DNA of 64,000 nucleotides from Pseudomonas baetica (GTDB lineage: Bacteria; Pseudomonadota; Gammaproteobacteria; Pseudomonadales; Pseudomonadaceae). The translations under genes were made by a program, and so were the position numbers. This document shows, piece after piece, positions 16,444-28,536 of the stretch. Within the stretch, counting starts at the first letter, position 1. Every line of letters begins with the position of its first letter. A model generated the notes under the pieces. The model was given only the letters and a program-made list of their open reading frames with translations. It did no database searches and had not been told where the DNA came from. The stretch covers positions 5,921,001 to 5,985,000 of the forward strand of contig NZ_PHHE01000001.1 of NCBI RefSeq assembly GCF_002813455.1, in the 5' to 3' direction.

Positions 16444-18843
16444 CTAGAGCGGAGCCAACTCGGTTTCAGCTTCAACGGCTTTCACCGCTTTCAGCTGGCG
16501 CATCTGCTCACACCCCCACAACACCCGCTCGGGTGTCGCCGGCGCATCGATCTGCGGCTGATGCTTGTAGTCACCGAGGCTCGCCACTGCATCCTTGATC
16601 GCACACCACGCGGCAATCCCGAGCATGAACGGCGGCTCACCCACAGCCTTGGAATGGAACACCGTGTCTTCCGGGTTCTTGCGGTTTTCCACCAGCTTCA
16701 CCCGCAAGTCCAGCGGCATGTCCGCCACGGCCGGGATCTTGTAGCTGGCCGGGCCGTTGGTCATCAGCTTGCCTTTGTTGTTCCAGACCAGCTCTTCCAT
16801 GGTCAGCCAGCCCATGCCCTGCACGAAGCCACCTTCAACCTGACCGATGTCGATGGACGGGTTCAGCGAGGCGCCGACGTCGTGAAGAATGTCGGTACGC
16901 AGCATCTTGTACTCGCCGGTCAGGGTGTCGACGATCACTTCGCAGCACGCCGCGCCGAAGGCGAAGTAGTAGAACGGACGGCCGCGGGCCTGGCTGCGGT
17001 CGTAGTAGATTTTCGGGGTCTTGTAGAAACCGGTGCTCGACAGCGAGACCTGATTGAAATACGCCTGCTGGATCAGCGCTTCGAAAGTCAGGATGTGATC
17101 GCGAACGCGCACATGGCCGTTGTGGAATTCGACGTCTTCTTCGCTGACTTTGAAGTGCCGTGCGGCAAATTCGACCAGACGTTGTTTGATGATCTCGGCG
17201 GCATTCTGCGCGGCTTTACCGTTAAGGTCAGCGCCACTCGACGCAGCGGTCGGCGAGGTGTTGGGCACCTTGTCGGTATTGGTCGCGGTGATTTGCACGC
17301 GGTCGATTTCGACCTGGAACACTTCGGCCACGACCTGCGCGACTTTGGTGTTCAGGCCTTGGCCCATTTCCGTGCCGCCGTGGTTCAGGTGGATGCTGCC
17401 GTCGGTGTAGATGTGGATCAGCGCACCGGCCTGGTTGAGGAAGCTCGCGGTGAAGGAGATGCCGAATTTCACCGGGGTCAGCGCCAGGCCTTTTTTCAGG
17501 ATCGGGCTGTTGGCGTTGTAGCGACGAATCGCTTCGCGGCGCTCGGCGTACTGGCTGCTTTCTTCCAGTTCGGCGGTCATCTCTTCGAGCATGTTGTGCT
17601 CGACGGTCTGGTAGTAATGGGTGACGTTGCGTTCGGTCTTGCCGTAATAGTTGGCCTTGCGCACGGCGAGTGGATCGAGGTTGAGGTGGCGGGCAATCGC
17701 GTCCATCACTTCTTCGATGGCGACCATGCCTTGCGGGCCACCGAAACCACGGTACGCGGTGTTCGACGCGGTATTGGTCTTGCAGCGGTGACCGTTGATG
17801 GTCGCGTCGCCGAGGTAGTACGAGTTGTCCGAGTGGAACATCGCCCGGTCAACGATCGACGCGGACAAGTCCGGCGAGCAGCCGCAGTTACCGGCCAGGT
17901 CCATGTTGATCCCGTGCAGGCGCCCGGTGCTGTCGAAACCGACGTCGTACTCGACATAGAACGGGTGACGCTTGCCGGTCATCAGCATGTCTTCGACGCG
18001 CGGCAGGCGCATCTTGGTCGGCTGACCGGTGAGGTGCGCGACCACCGCGCACAGGCACGCCGGGCTCGCGGCCTGAGTTTCCTTGCCACCGAAACCGCCG
18101 CCCATGCGGCGCATGTCGACGACGATCTTGTTCATCGAAACGTCGAGCACTTCGGCGACCAGTTTCTGCACTTCGGTCGGGTTTTGCGTGGAGCAGTAAA
18201 CGATCATGCCGCCGTCTTCGGTTGGCATCACCGAGGAGATCTGCGTCTCCAGATAGAAGTGTTCCTGACCGCCAATGTGCAGCGTGCCTTGAATGCGGTG
18301 TTCAGCCGTGGCCAACGCACCGGCCGAATCACCACGTTGGTGGGTGTGGCTGTCGAGCACGAAGTGGCGTTTGCGCAGGGCTTCAACCACGTCGAGTACA
18401 GGCTCGAGATCTTCGTATTCGATGATCGCGGCCATTGCCGCTTTGCGTGCGGTTTCCAGATCTTTCGCCGCCACGGCCAGCACCGGTTGACCGACAAATT
18501 GCACGTCATCGATGGCCAACAGCGGATCGCCGGGCATCAACGGGCCAATGTCTTTCAGGCCCGGTACGTCTTCGTGGGTGATGGCAATGCGCACGCCTTC
18601 GAAGGCGTAGCAGGGCTTGGTATCGATGCTGATGATTTTTGCGTGGGCGCGGTCCGACAGGCGTGCATACAGGTGCAACTGATTCGGGAATTCCAGCCGA
18701 TCATCGATGTACTGCGCTTCACCGGACACATGCTTGGCGGCGCTGTCGTGCTTGACGCTGCGGCCGACACCAGTGGTCAGGTCCTTGGCGAACAGCTCGG
18801 CCAATTCAGCCTGGGTCTTCTCTACGGCGTGATGGTTAGACAT
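16444..18843 (-). CDS. xdhB: Xanthine dehydrogenase, molybdopterin-binding large subunit
   Basis: A 799-residue molybdenum subunit that oxidises hypoxanthine and xanthine to urate. Typical signatures are GGQEHFYLETQ, RRMGGGFGGKET, TAYRGFGGPQG and QGLNTKVAQVVAE. The late GEPPFMLG stretch carries the glutamate general base of the xanthine oxidase family. The start overlaps the end of xdhA by 8 bases, so translation is probably coupled. Confidence 0.96.
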   Translation of the reverse strand: MSNHHAVEKTQAELAELFAKDLTTGVGRSVKHDSAAKHVSGEAQYIDDRLEFPNQLHLYARLSDRAHAKIISIDTKPCYAFEGVRIAITHEDVPGLKDIGPLMPGDPLLAIDDVQFVGQPVLAVAAKDLETARKAAMAAIIEYEDLEPVLDVVEALRKRHFVLDSHTHQRGDSAGALATAEHRIQGTLHIGGQEHFYLETQISSVMPTEDGGMIVYCSTQNPTEVQKLVAEVLDVSMNKIVVDMRRMGGGFGGKETQAASPACLCAVVAHLTGQPTKMRLPRVEDMLMTGKRHPFYVEYDVGFDSTGRLHGINMDLAGNCGCSPDLSASIVDRAMFHSDNSYYLGDATINGHRCKTNTASNTAYRGFGGPQGMVAIEEVMDAIARHLNLDPLAVRKANYYGKTERNVTHYYQTVEHNMLEEMTAELEESSQYAERREAIRRYNANSPILKKGLALTPVKFGISFTASFLNQAGALIHIYTDGSIHLNHGGTEMGQGLNTKVAQVVAEVFQVEIDRVQITATNTDKVPNTSPTAASSGADLNGKAAQNAAEIIKQRLVEFAARHFKVSEEDVEFHNGHVRVRDHILTFEALIQQAYFNQVSLSSTGFYKTPKIYYDRSQARGRPFYYFAFGAACCEVIVDTLTGEYKMLRTDILHDVGASLNPSIDIGQVEGGFVQGMGWLTMEELVWNNKGKLMTNGPASYKIPAVADMPLDLRVKLVENRKNPEDTVFHSKAVGEPPFMLGIAAWCAIKDAVASLGDYKHQPQIDAPATPERVLWGCEQMRQLKAVKAVEAETELAPL

Positions 18844-20290
18844 AAGCGGTCACCCGAGTCTCGATGTGCGGTGTTTGCAGTTCGATGAAGTATTTGCGCA
18901 GCAGGTTCTGCGCGCTGAGCAGGCGATATTCCTTGCTGGCGCGGAAGTCCGAGAGCGGCGTGAAGTCTTCGGCCAGTGCGGCGCAGGCGCGTTCGATCAC
19001 GGTGTTGTTGAACGGTGCACCGATCAGCACGGCCTCGCAGTGGGTGGCGCGTTTCGGGATCGCGGCCATGCCACCAAACGCCATGCGCGCATCGGTGATC
19101 ACACCGTTTTCGACGCGCAGGTTGAACGCGGCGCAGACGGCGGAGATGTCATCGTCCAGACGCTTGGAGACTTTGTAGGCGCGGAACAACTGCTCGGCGC
19201 TGGCGCGTGGGACGATGATCTTCTCGATGAATTCACTTTCCTGACGGGCCGTGACTTTGTAATCGATGAAGTAATCTTCCAGGTTCAGGGTGCGGCGGGT
19301 TTCGCCTTTGCACAGCACCACCTGTGCGCCGAGGGCGATCAGCAGCGGTGGCGAGTCACCAATCGGCGAGGCGTTGCCGATGTTGCCGCCGAGGGTGCCC
19401 TGGTTGCGGATTTGCAGGGAGGCGAAGCGGTGCAGCAATTCGCCGAAGTCCGGGTATTCGGCGTTCAGCGCTTCGTAGCAGTCGGAGAGGGCGGTGGCCG
19501 CGCCGATTTCGATGCGGTCGTCGAAGCGGTCGATGCGCTTCATCTCGGCGACGTTGCCGACGTAGATCATTACCGGCAAGGTGCGGTGGAACTGGGTGAC
19601 TTCCAGTGCCAGATCGGTACCGCCGGCGAGCAGTCGCGCTTGTGGATAAGCGTCATAGAGATCGGCCAGATCGGCGACGGTCAGCGGCACCAAGCAGCGT
19701 TTGTCACCGCTGTTGAGTTCGCCGATATCGGTCGGGGCAATGGCTTTGAGGCGAGCGATGGTGTCCGCTTCGCGGGCATCGAACTGGTCCGGTTGCTTAC
19801 CGCAGCAGGATTGTTCGGCAGCGGCCAGAATCGGCCGGTAGCCGGTGCAGCGGCAGAGGTTGCCGGCCAGCGCTTCGTGGGCTTTGGCCTGATCCGGGGC
19901 ATCACTGTTCTTTTGCAGGGCAAACAGCGACATGACGAAACCGGGGGTGCAGAAACCGCACTGCGAACCGTGGCACTCGACCATGGCTTTTTGCACGCTG
20001 TGCAGTTCGCCTTGGTGCTTGAGGTCTTCGACGCTGATCAGTTGCTTGCCGTGCAGCGACGAAACGAACGTCAGGCACGAGTTGAGGCTGCGATAGCGAA
20101 TGTGTTCGCGACCATCGTCATCCGTTTGCAACTCGCCGACCACCACGGTGCAGGCGCCGCAGTCACCGCTGGCGCAACCTTCTTTGGTGCCGGATTTGCC
20201 TACGTGTTCACGCAAGTAATTGAGCACAGTCAGATTCGGGTCCAGGGCGTGCTCGCTACGGAGTTCCTGGTTAAGTAAAAACTGGATCAC
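18836..20290 (-). CDS. xdhA: Xanthine dehydrogenase, iron-sulfur/FAD small subunit
   Basis: A 484-residue subunit with an N-terminal [2Fe-2S] ferredoxin domain (GCASGDCGACTVVVGE), a second [2Fe-2S] helical domain (CGFCTPGFVM, then LCRCTGYRPI), and a C-terminal FAD-binding domain (LLAGGTDLALEVTQF, GGNIGNASPIGDSPP). It carries electrons from the molybdenum site to FAD and then NAD. It is the first gene of the xdhABC-guaD unit and is divergent from a second GntR gene. Confidence 0.96.
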   Translation of the reverse strand: MIQFLLNQELRSEHALDPNLTVLNYLREHVGKSGTKEGCASGDCGACTVVVGELQTDDDGREHIRYRSLNSCLTFVSSLHGKQLISVEDLKHQGELHSVQKAMVECHGSQCGFCTPGFVMSLFALQKNSDAPDQAKAHEALAGNLCRCTGYRPILAAAEQSCCGKQPDQFDAREADTIARLKAIAPTDIGELNSGDKRCLVPLTVADLADLYDAYPQARLLAGGTDLALEVTQFHRTLPVMIYVGNVAEMKRIDRFDDRIEIGAATALSDCYEALNAEYPDFGELLHRFASLQIRNQGTLGGNIGNASPIGDSPPLLIALGAQVVLCKGETRRTLNLEDYFIDYKVTARQESEFIEKIIVPRASAEQLFRAYKVSKRLDDDISAVCAAFNLRVENGVITDARMAFGGMAAIPKRATHCEAVLIGAPFNNTVIERACAALAEDFTPLSDFRASKEYRLLSAQNLLRKYFIELQTPHIETRVTAYV

Positions 20291-20366
20291 GGAAGGCCTC
20301 GCAGACTCATTATTGTTGTTAACCGACTTGAGCCGAATTTAGCATCTCTGACTTTTCGGTCAATGG

Positions 20367-20391
20367 TTTTCTGACCTAAAGGTCAAGAAAA
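20367..20391. promoter_or_regulatory. Candidate operator in the xdhA-GntR divergent region
   Basis: A perfect TGACCT-AA-AGGTCA inverted repeat (20372-20385) is extended on both sides by TTTTC and GAAAA with one unpaired base. It lies about 80 bases before xdhA. A related half-site (GGTCAA) occurs just upstream at about 20358. This is a plausible site for the neighbouring GntR regulator; binding is inference. Confidence 0.5.
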
Positions 20392-20580
20392 CGCATTTCG
20401 TCGATCAGCAACGTGTCTATTCAGTATTGACCCTCATTGAGTCACCTGGTTTTTTGTTTGTTTTTCTATAGAAAGTTGCGGGATTCGTGCCAAAAACCGC
20501 TGAGTGGGCACTCCGCCATGCCCGTGCATTTGCGCTACACTGCGCCGCTTGTGCAGATCGATAGAGTTTGAAGGACAACC

Positions 20581-21240
20581 ATGACGTTCAAGGCGCCGGA
20601 CAGCCTCGCCGAGCAAATTGCTCACCACCTCGCCGAACGCATCATTCGTGGCGAAATGAAGCCGGGAGAGCGCATCCAGGAACAGAAGGTCACGCTGGCA
20701 CTGAATGTCAGCCGCGGATCGGTCCGCGAAGCCTTGCTGATCCTCGAGCGCCGTCACCTGATCGCTATCCTGCCGCGCCGTGGCGCGCACGTCACCGAAC
20801 TGACGGCGCACAAGGTGCAGAGCCTGTGCACGCTGATGAGCGAGTTGTACATCCTGCTCGGCAACTCGGTGGCCGATGGCTGGCAGACCCAGGCCGACAT
20901 GGCGCCGTTCGTGCAGATCCAGCAGCGCCTGACCGCCAGCTACGAGCGTCAGGACATCCGCGCGTTTGTCGATGACAGCTTCGCGGTGATGCGCGCCGCC
21001 TATCCGTTTGCCAACAACCCGTACCTGCAAGAGACCGTCGAGAACCTGCAACCGGCCATGAGCCGCGCGTACTTCCTCGCCCTCGAACAGCGCAAGGCCG
21101 AAATGAGCGAATTCCTCGAACTGTTCGAACGCTTGCTGGCCGCTGTGCTTGCCCGTGATCTGCCGCAGATCCGCATCGTGCTGACGGCTTACGCCCAGCG
21201 CAGTTGCGATCTGGTGGTGTCTGCCCTGACGGTCGCCTAA
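20581..21240 (+). CDS. GntR-family regulator, FCD subfamily (second copy)
   Basis: A 219-residue regulator: winged helix at the N-terminus (ERIQEQKVTLALNVSRGSVREALLILERR) followed by a helical effector domain (ELYILLGNSVADGWQ, MSRAYFLALEQRK). It is divergent from xdhA across a region with a strong palindrome, so control of the xanthine dehydrogenase operon is likely. On its other side it runs into smc with only 2 bases between its stop codon and the smc start. Confidence 0.88.
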   Translation: MTFKAPDSLAEQIAHHLAERIIRGEMKPGERIQEQKVTLALNVSRGSVREALLILERRHLIAILPRRGAHVTELTAHKVQSLCTLMSELYILLGNSVADGWQTQADMAPFVQIQQRLTASYERQDIRAFVDDSFAVMRAAYPFANNPYLQETVENLQPAMSRAYFLALEQRKAEMSEFLELFERLLAAVLARDLPQIRIVLTAYAQRSCDLVVSALTVA

Positions 21241-21242
21241 GC

Positions 21243-24200
21243 GTGCGGCTCAAGTGCATCAAACTGGCGGGATTCAAATCCTTCGTCGACCCGACCACGG
21301 TGAACTTCCCCAGTAACATGGCGGCGGTCGTCGGGCCGAACGGTTGCGGCAAGTCGAACATCATCGACGCCGTACGCTGGGTGATGGGCGAAAGTTCGGC
21401 GAAGAACCTTCGTGGCGAGTCGATGACCGACGTCATCTTCAACGGCTCGACCAGTCGTAAACCGGTGAGCCAGGCGAGCATCGAACTGGTGTTCGACAAC
21501 TCCGACGGCACACTGCTGGGCGAATACGCGGCTTACGCGGAAATCTCCATTCGCCGCAAAGTCACCCGCGACAGCCAGACCACGTATTACCTCAACGGCA
21601 CCAAATGCCGTCGTCGCGACATCACCGATATCTTCCTCGGCACCGGCCTCGGCCCGCGCAGTTACTCGATCATCGAGCAGGGGATGATCTCCAAGCTGAT
21701 CGAGTCCAAACCTGAAGATCTGCGCAACTTTATTGAAGAAGCCGCGGGCATCTCAAAGTACAAGGAACGTCGGCGCGAGACCGAAAACCGCATCCGCCGC
21801 ACCCATGAAAACCTCGCCCGTCTGACTGACCTGCGCGACGAGCTTGAGCGTCAACTCGAACGCTTGCACCGCCAGGCCGAGGCCGCCAAGAAGTATCAGG
21901 AATTCAAAGCCGAGGAGCGTCAGCTCAAGGCGCAGCTGTCGGCCTTGCGCTGGCAGGATCTGAACGATCAGGTCGGCCAGCGCGAGTCGATCATCGGCAC
22001 CCAGGAAGTCAGTTTCGAAGCGCTGGTTGCCGAGCAGCGTAACGCTGACGCGGCCATCGAGCGCCTGCGCGACGGGCACCATGATCTGTCGGAACGCTTC
22101 AATCTGGTGCAGGGACGCTTCTATTCGGTCGGCGGCGACATTGCCCGGGTCGAGCAGAGCATCCAGCATGGTCAGCAACGCTTGCGCCAGTTGCAGGACG
22201 ACTTGAAAGAAGCCGAGCGCGCGCGCCTGGAAACCGAATCTCACCTGGGTCATGACCGCACGCTGCTGCTGACCCTCGGCGAAGAGCTGGACATGCTCAC
22301 GCCCGAGCAGGAAGTCACCAGCGCCGCCGCCGAAGAGGCCGCCGCTGCGCTGGAAGATTCCGAAGCCGTCATGCACGGCTGGCAGGAGCAGTGGGACACG
22401 TTCAACCTGACCGCTGCCGAACCGCGCCGCCAGGCCGAAGTGCAGCAGTCGCGCATCCAGCAACTGGAAACCAGCATGGAGCGCCTGGCCGACCGGCAGA
22501 AACGCCTCGGCGAAGAGCGCGCGCTGCTGTCGGCCGATCCGGAAGACGCGGCGATCATGGAACTCAACGAGCAGCTCGCCGAGTCCGAAGCGACCCTCGA
22601 AGATTTGCAGACCAGCGAAGAGGCCCAAGTCGAAAAGCTCGAACAACTGCGTCAGGAGTTGCAGCAAGCGTTGACCGCGCAGCAACAGGCGCAGGGTGAT
22701 TTGCAGCGCCTCAACGGTCGCTTGGCTTCTCTGGAAGCCTTGCAGCAAGCCGCGCTCGATCCGGGCACCGGCACCGCCGAATGGCTGAAGGAACACAACC
22801 TTGCTGAACGTCCGCGTCTGGCCGAAGGCCTGAAGGTGGAAGCGGGTTGGGAGCTGGCGGTGGAAACCGTGCTCGGCGCGGATCTGCAAGCGGTGCTGGT
22901 CGATGATTTCAGCGGCTTCGATCTGTCCGGTTTCACCCAAGGCGATTTGCGCCTGCTCAGCCCCGGCACCGATGGCGCACGCGTGGCCGGCAGCTTGTTG
23001 GATAAAGTCGAGGCGCAGATCGATCTGTCGCCGTGGCTCGGTCAGGTCAAACCGGTCGACAGTCTGGAGCAGGCGTTGGCCTTGCGCGGTCAGTTGAGCG
23101 CCGGGCAGAGCCTGATCAGCCGCGACGGCTACTGGGTCGGTCGGCACTTTCTGCGCGTGCGTCGCGCCAGTGAAGCCGAAAGTGGCATGCTCGCCCGTGG
23201 CCAGGAAATCGAGGCGCTGCATCTGGAACGCGAAGAGAAAGAAGCCACCGTCGAGGCCATGGAAACCCGCCTGCAAACCCTGCGTGCGCAACAGCGTCAG
23301 CAGGAAAACGGTCGCGAACATTTGCGTCGTTTGCTGCAGGACGAAGCCCGTCAGCAAGGTGAATTGAAAGCCCAGTTGTCTGCCGGCAAAGCCAAGGCCG
23401 AACAACTGACGCTGCGCCGCACGCGTCTTGATGAAGAGCTGGTCGAACTCGGTGAACAACGCGAGCTTGAGCACGAACAAGTCGGCGAAGCGCGCATGCA
23501 ATTGCAGGAAGCGCTGGACGCCATGGCGCTGGATACCGAGCAGCGTGAATTGTTGCTGGCCCAGCGCGACAGCTTGCGCGAACGCCTCGATCGCGTGCGT
23601 CAGGAAGCGCGGCAGCACAAGGATCACGCGCATCAGTTGGCCGTGCGGCTCGGATCGTTGCGCGCCCAGCACGACTCCACGCGCCAGGCGCTGGAACGTC
23701 TGGAAATGCAGGCCGAGCGTCTGACCGAAAAGCGCGAACAGTTGAGTCTGAATCTGGAGGAGGGCGAGGCGCCGCTGGAAGAGCTGCGCCTCAAACTTGA
23801 AGAGCTGCTCGACAAACGCATGACGGTTGACGAGGAACTCAAGACCGCGCAGATCGCCCTGGAAGATGCTGATCGCGAACTGCGCGACGCGGAAAAACGC
23901 CGGACTCAAGCCGAGCAGCAATCGCAACTGATCCGTGGCCAGCTCGAACAGCAACGCATGGAATGGCAAGCCCTGACCGTGCGCCGCAAGGCATTGCAGG
24001 ATCAACTGCTCGAAGACGGCTACGATCTCAATGGCGTGCTTGCGACGTTGACGGCGCAGGCCAGTGAACGCGAAGCCGAAGAAGAACTCGAACGGATCAA
24101 TGCGCGGATTCAGCGCCTGGGTGCGATCAACCTCGCGGCCATCGACGAATACACGCAACAATCGGAGCGTAAACGTTATCTGGATGCTCAGGACGCCGAT

Positions 24201-24731
24201 CTGGTCGAAGCCCTGGAGACCCTGGAAAACGTTATCCGCAAGATCGACAAGGAAACCCGCAACCGTTTCAAAGATACCTTTGATCAGATCAATGGCGGTT
24301 TACAGGCACTTTTTCCAAAAGTTTTCGGTGGTGGACGGGCGTATTTGGAACTGACGGGCGAAGATCTACTCGATACAGGGGTAACGATCATGGCGCAGCC
24401 GCCAGGAAAGAAGAACAGCACCATCCATTTGCTCTCCGGCGGGGAAAAAGCCCTGACCGCACTGGCACTGGTTTTTGCGATCTTCAAATTGAATCCGGCG
24501 CCGTTCTGCATGCTCGATGAGGTTGACGCGCCACTGGATGACGCTAACGTTGGACGCTACGCACGATTGGTCAAAGAGATGTCGCAGACCGTGCAGTTCA
24601 TCTATATCACCCACAACAAGATCGCCATGGAAATGGCCGAGCAGTTGATGGGCGTAACGATGCATGAGCCAGGTTGTTCGCGACTGGTAGCCGTGGATGT
24701 CGAGGAGGCGATGGCGATGGTGGACGCCTGA
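21243..24731 (+). CDS. smc: Chromosome segregation protein SMC
   Basis: A 1162-residue structural-maintenance-of-chromosomes ATPase. Walker A is GPNGCGKSN (residues 31-39), the Q-loop follows, and the ABC signature LSGGEKALTAL is near residue 1064 with Walker B (FCMLDEVDAPLDD) near 1089. Two very long coiled coils surround a hinge near residues 510-650. I use the GTG at 21243 (VRLKCIKLAGFKSF), since the conserved N-terminus begins there. An earlier ATG would overlap the preceding GntR gene. No scpA or scpB gene is adjacent. Confidence 0.95.
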   Translation: MRLKCIKLAGFKSFVDPTTVNFPSNMAAVVGPNGCGKSNIIDAVRWVMGESSAKNLRGESMTDVIFNGSTSRKPVSQASIELVFDNSDGTLLGEYAAYAEISIRRKVTRDSQTTYYLNGTKCRRRDITDIFLGTGLGPRSYSIIEQGMISKLIESKPEDLRNFIEEAAGISKYKERRRETENRIRRTHENLARLTDLRDELERQLERLHRQAEAAKKYQEFKAEERQLKAQLSALRWQDLNDQVGQRESIIGTQEVSFEALVAEQRNADAAIERLRDGHHDLSERFNLVQGRFYSVGGDIARVEQSIQHGQQRLRQLQDDLKEAERARLETESHLGHDRTLLLTLGEELDMLTPEQEVTSAAAEEAAAALEDSEAVMHGWQEQWDTFNLTAAEPRRQAEVQQSRIQQLETSMERLADRQKRLGEERALLSADPEDAAIMELNEQLAESEATLEDLQTSEEAQVEKLEQLRQELQQALTAQQQAQGDLQRLNGRLASLEALQQAALDPGTGTAEWLKEHNLAERPRLAEGLKVEAGWELAVETVLGADLQAVLVDDFSGFDLSGFTQGDLRLLSPGTDGARVAGSLLDKVEAQIDLSPWLGQVKPVDSLEQALALRGQLSAGQSLISRDGYWVGRHFLRVRRASEAESGMLARGQEIEALHLEREEKEATVEAMETRLQTLRAQQRQQENGREHLRRLLQDEARQQGELKAQLSAGKAKAEQLTLRRTRLDEELVELGEQRELEHEQVGEARMQLQEALDAMALDTEQRELLLAQRDSLRERLDRVRQEARQHKDHAHQLAVRLGSLRAQHDSTRQALERLEMQAERLTEKREQLSLNLEEGEAPLEELRLKLEELLDKRMTVDEELKTAQIALEDADRELRDAEKRRTQAEQQSQLIRGQLEQQRMEWQALTVRRKALQDQLLEDGYDLNGVLATLTAQASEREAEEELERINARIQRLGAINLAAIDEYTQQSERKRYLDAQDADLVEALETLENVIRKIDKETRNRFKDTFDQINGGLQALFPKVFGGGRAYLELTGEDLLDTGVTIMAQPPGKKNSTIHLLSGGEKALTALALVFAIFKLNPAPFCMLDEVDAPLDDANVGRYARLVKEMSQTVQFIYITHNKIAMEMAEQLMGVTMHEPGCSRLVAVDVEEAMAMVDA

Positions 24732-24990
24732 GCCAATGTGGTGTCGGAAAGGTATTAGAGGGTTGTAGGACTTTTTTACCGGCTTCGACTTGCTGGCCAA
24801 TCGACATATTCGCGCAAGCCAATGAGACAGACGGTGTAAAGTTGTCTTTGGTCGTGCTAGTTTAATGTCAATTTTTCGTATACGTGGGCAAAACGCCTGT
24901 CAGAACATAGAGTTGGCGCCACGTTTTAAAGCGGTTTGCACAGTGTAAACCCCTTATTTTTCGGCATTTTTTATAGAGGCACGGGATTAC

Positions 24991-25851
24991 ATGGAAATCG
25001 GTCTGCGCGAGTGGCTGATCGTCATCGGCATCATTGTGATAGCCGGTATTCTTTTCGATGGCTGGCGCCGTATGCGCGGCGGCAAGGGAAAACTGAAATT
25101 CCGTCTTGACCGAAGTCTGTCCAACCTGCCGGACGAGGACACCAGCGCCGAGCTGTTGGGCCCGGCCCGCGTTCTGGATACGCACAAAGAACCGCAACTG
25201 GACGAGCACGATCTGCCGTCGGTGAGCATGCCGGCCCGCGAAGCACGCGAGCCTCGCGAATCCGGTTCGAAACGTGGCAAGCGCGGCAGCAACGGTCCGG
25301 CCCAGGGCGACCTGAACCTCGACCTGGACCTGGACGGCGGCCCGAGCTTCAGCAGCCGTGACGACTTCGTCGAAGACAGCAAGCCTGCGCCTGCCGTGGT
25401 CGACAAGGATCAGCCGCAAGCTGAAGAAGTTTTGGTGATCAGCGTGATCTGCCGCGACGCCGCCGGCTTCAAAGGCCCGGCGCTGTTGCAGAACATTCTG
25501 GAAAGCGGTCTGCGTTTTGGTGAAATGGACATTTTCCACCGTCACGAAAGCATGGCCGGCAACGGCGAAGTGCTGTTCTCCATGGCCAATGCGGTCAAGC
25601 CGGGCATCTTCGATCTGGACGACATCGACCATTTCAGCACCCCGGCCGTGAGCTTCTTCCTCGGCCTGCCAGGTCCGCGTCATCCCAAGCAAGCCTTCGA
25701 CGTGATGGTGGCGGCAGCTCGCAAGCTGTCGCAGGAACTGAACGGCGAGCTGAAAGATGACCAGCGCAGCGTCCTCACTGCGCAGACCATCGAGCACTAC
25801 CGTCAGCGCATCGTCGAATTCGAACGCCGCGCATTGACCCAGAAGCGCTAA
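24991..25851 (+). CDS. zipA: Cell division protein ZipA
   Basis: A 286-residue protein with an N-terminal membrane anchor ([19 protein letters not shown]), a charged, flexible linker, and the C-terminal ZipA domain ([38 protein letters not shown]) that binds the FtsZ tail. It tethers the FtsZ ring to the inner membrane. The order smc-zipA-ligA is the normal one in pseudomonads. The 259 bases before it hold no other gene I can see. Confidence 0.95.
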   Translation: MEIGLREWLIVIGIIVIAGILFDGWRRMRGGKGKLKFRLDRSLSNLPDEDTSAELLGPARVLDTHKEPQLDEHDLPSVSMPAREAREPRESGSKRGKRGSNGPAQGDLNLDLDLDGGPSFSSRDDFVEDSKPAPAVVDKDQPQAEEVLVISVICRDAAGFKGPALLQNILESGLRFGEMDIFHRHESMAGNGEVLFSMANAVKPGIFDLDDIDHFSTPAVSFFLGLPGPRHPKQAFDVMVAAARKLSQELNGELKDDQRSVLTAQTIEHYRQRIVEFERRALTQKR

Positions 25852-25861
25852 AGGCCAAGAT

Positions 25862-28354
<2,493 letters not shown>

Positions 28355-28380
28355 CACGAAACCTGTGGTGAGGGGATTTA

Positions 28381-28492
28381 TTTGATCGTTCCCACGCTCC
28401 CGCGTGGGAACGCCGCCCCGGACGCTCCGCGTCCGCTGTGACGCAGAGCGTCACTGGATGCATTCCCACGCAGAGCGTTGGAACGATCAACC
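28381..28492. repeat. Intergenic repeat of the GTTCCCACGCTC family
   Basis: Starts GATCGTTCCCACGCTCC and ends with an inverted GTTGGAACGATCA, with internal short palindromes (GGACGC/GCGTCC). It resembles a repeat common in Pseudomonas intergenic regions and is unrelated to the REP pairs. Confidence 0.7.
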
Positions 28493-28536
28493 CGCAAGAA
28501 TGATCTAGTCTTGGCAAGCCCCAGGGAGAGATCGCC

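Noticed and set aside
16051..18888. 945-codon open frame opposite xdhB and xdhC
   Set aside because: Shadow of the molybdopterin subunit gene; it spans a REP pair and two real genes and has no recognisable domains.
21753..24161. 802-codon open frame opposite smc
   Set aside because: Antisense artefact of the repetitive Glu/Gln/Leu codons of the SMC coiled coil.
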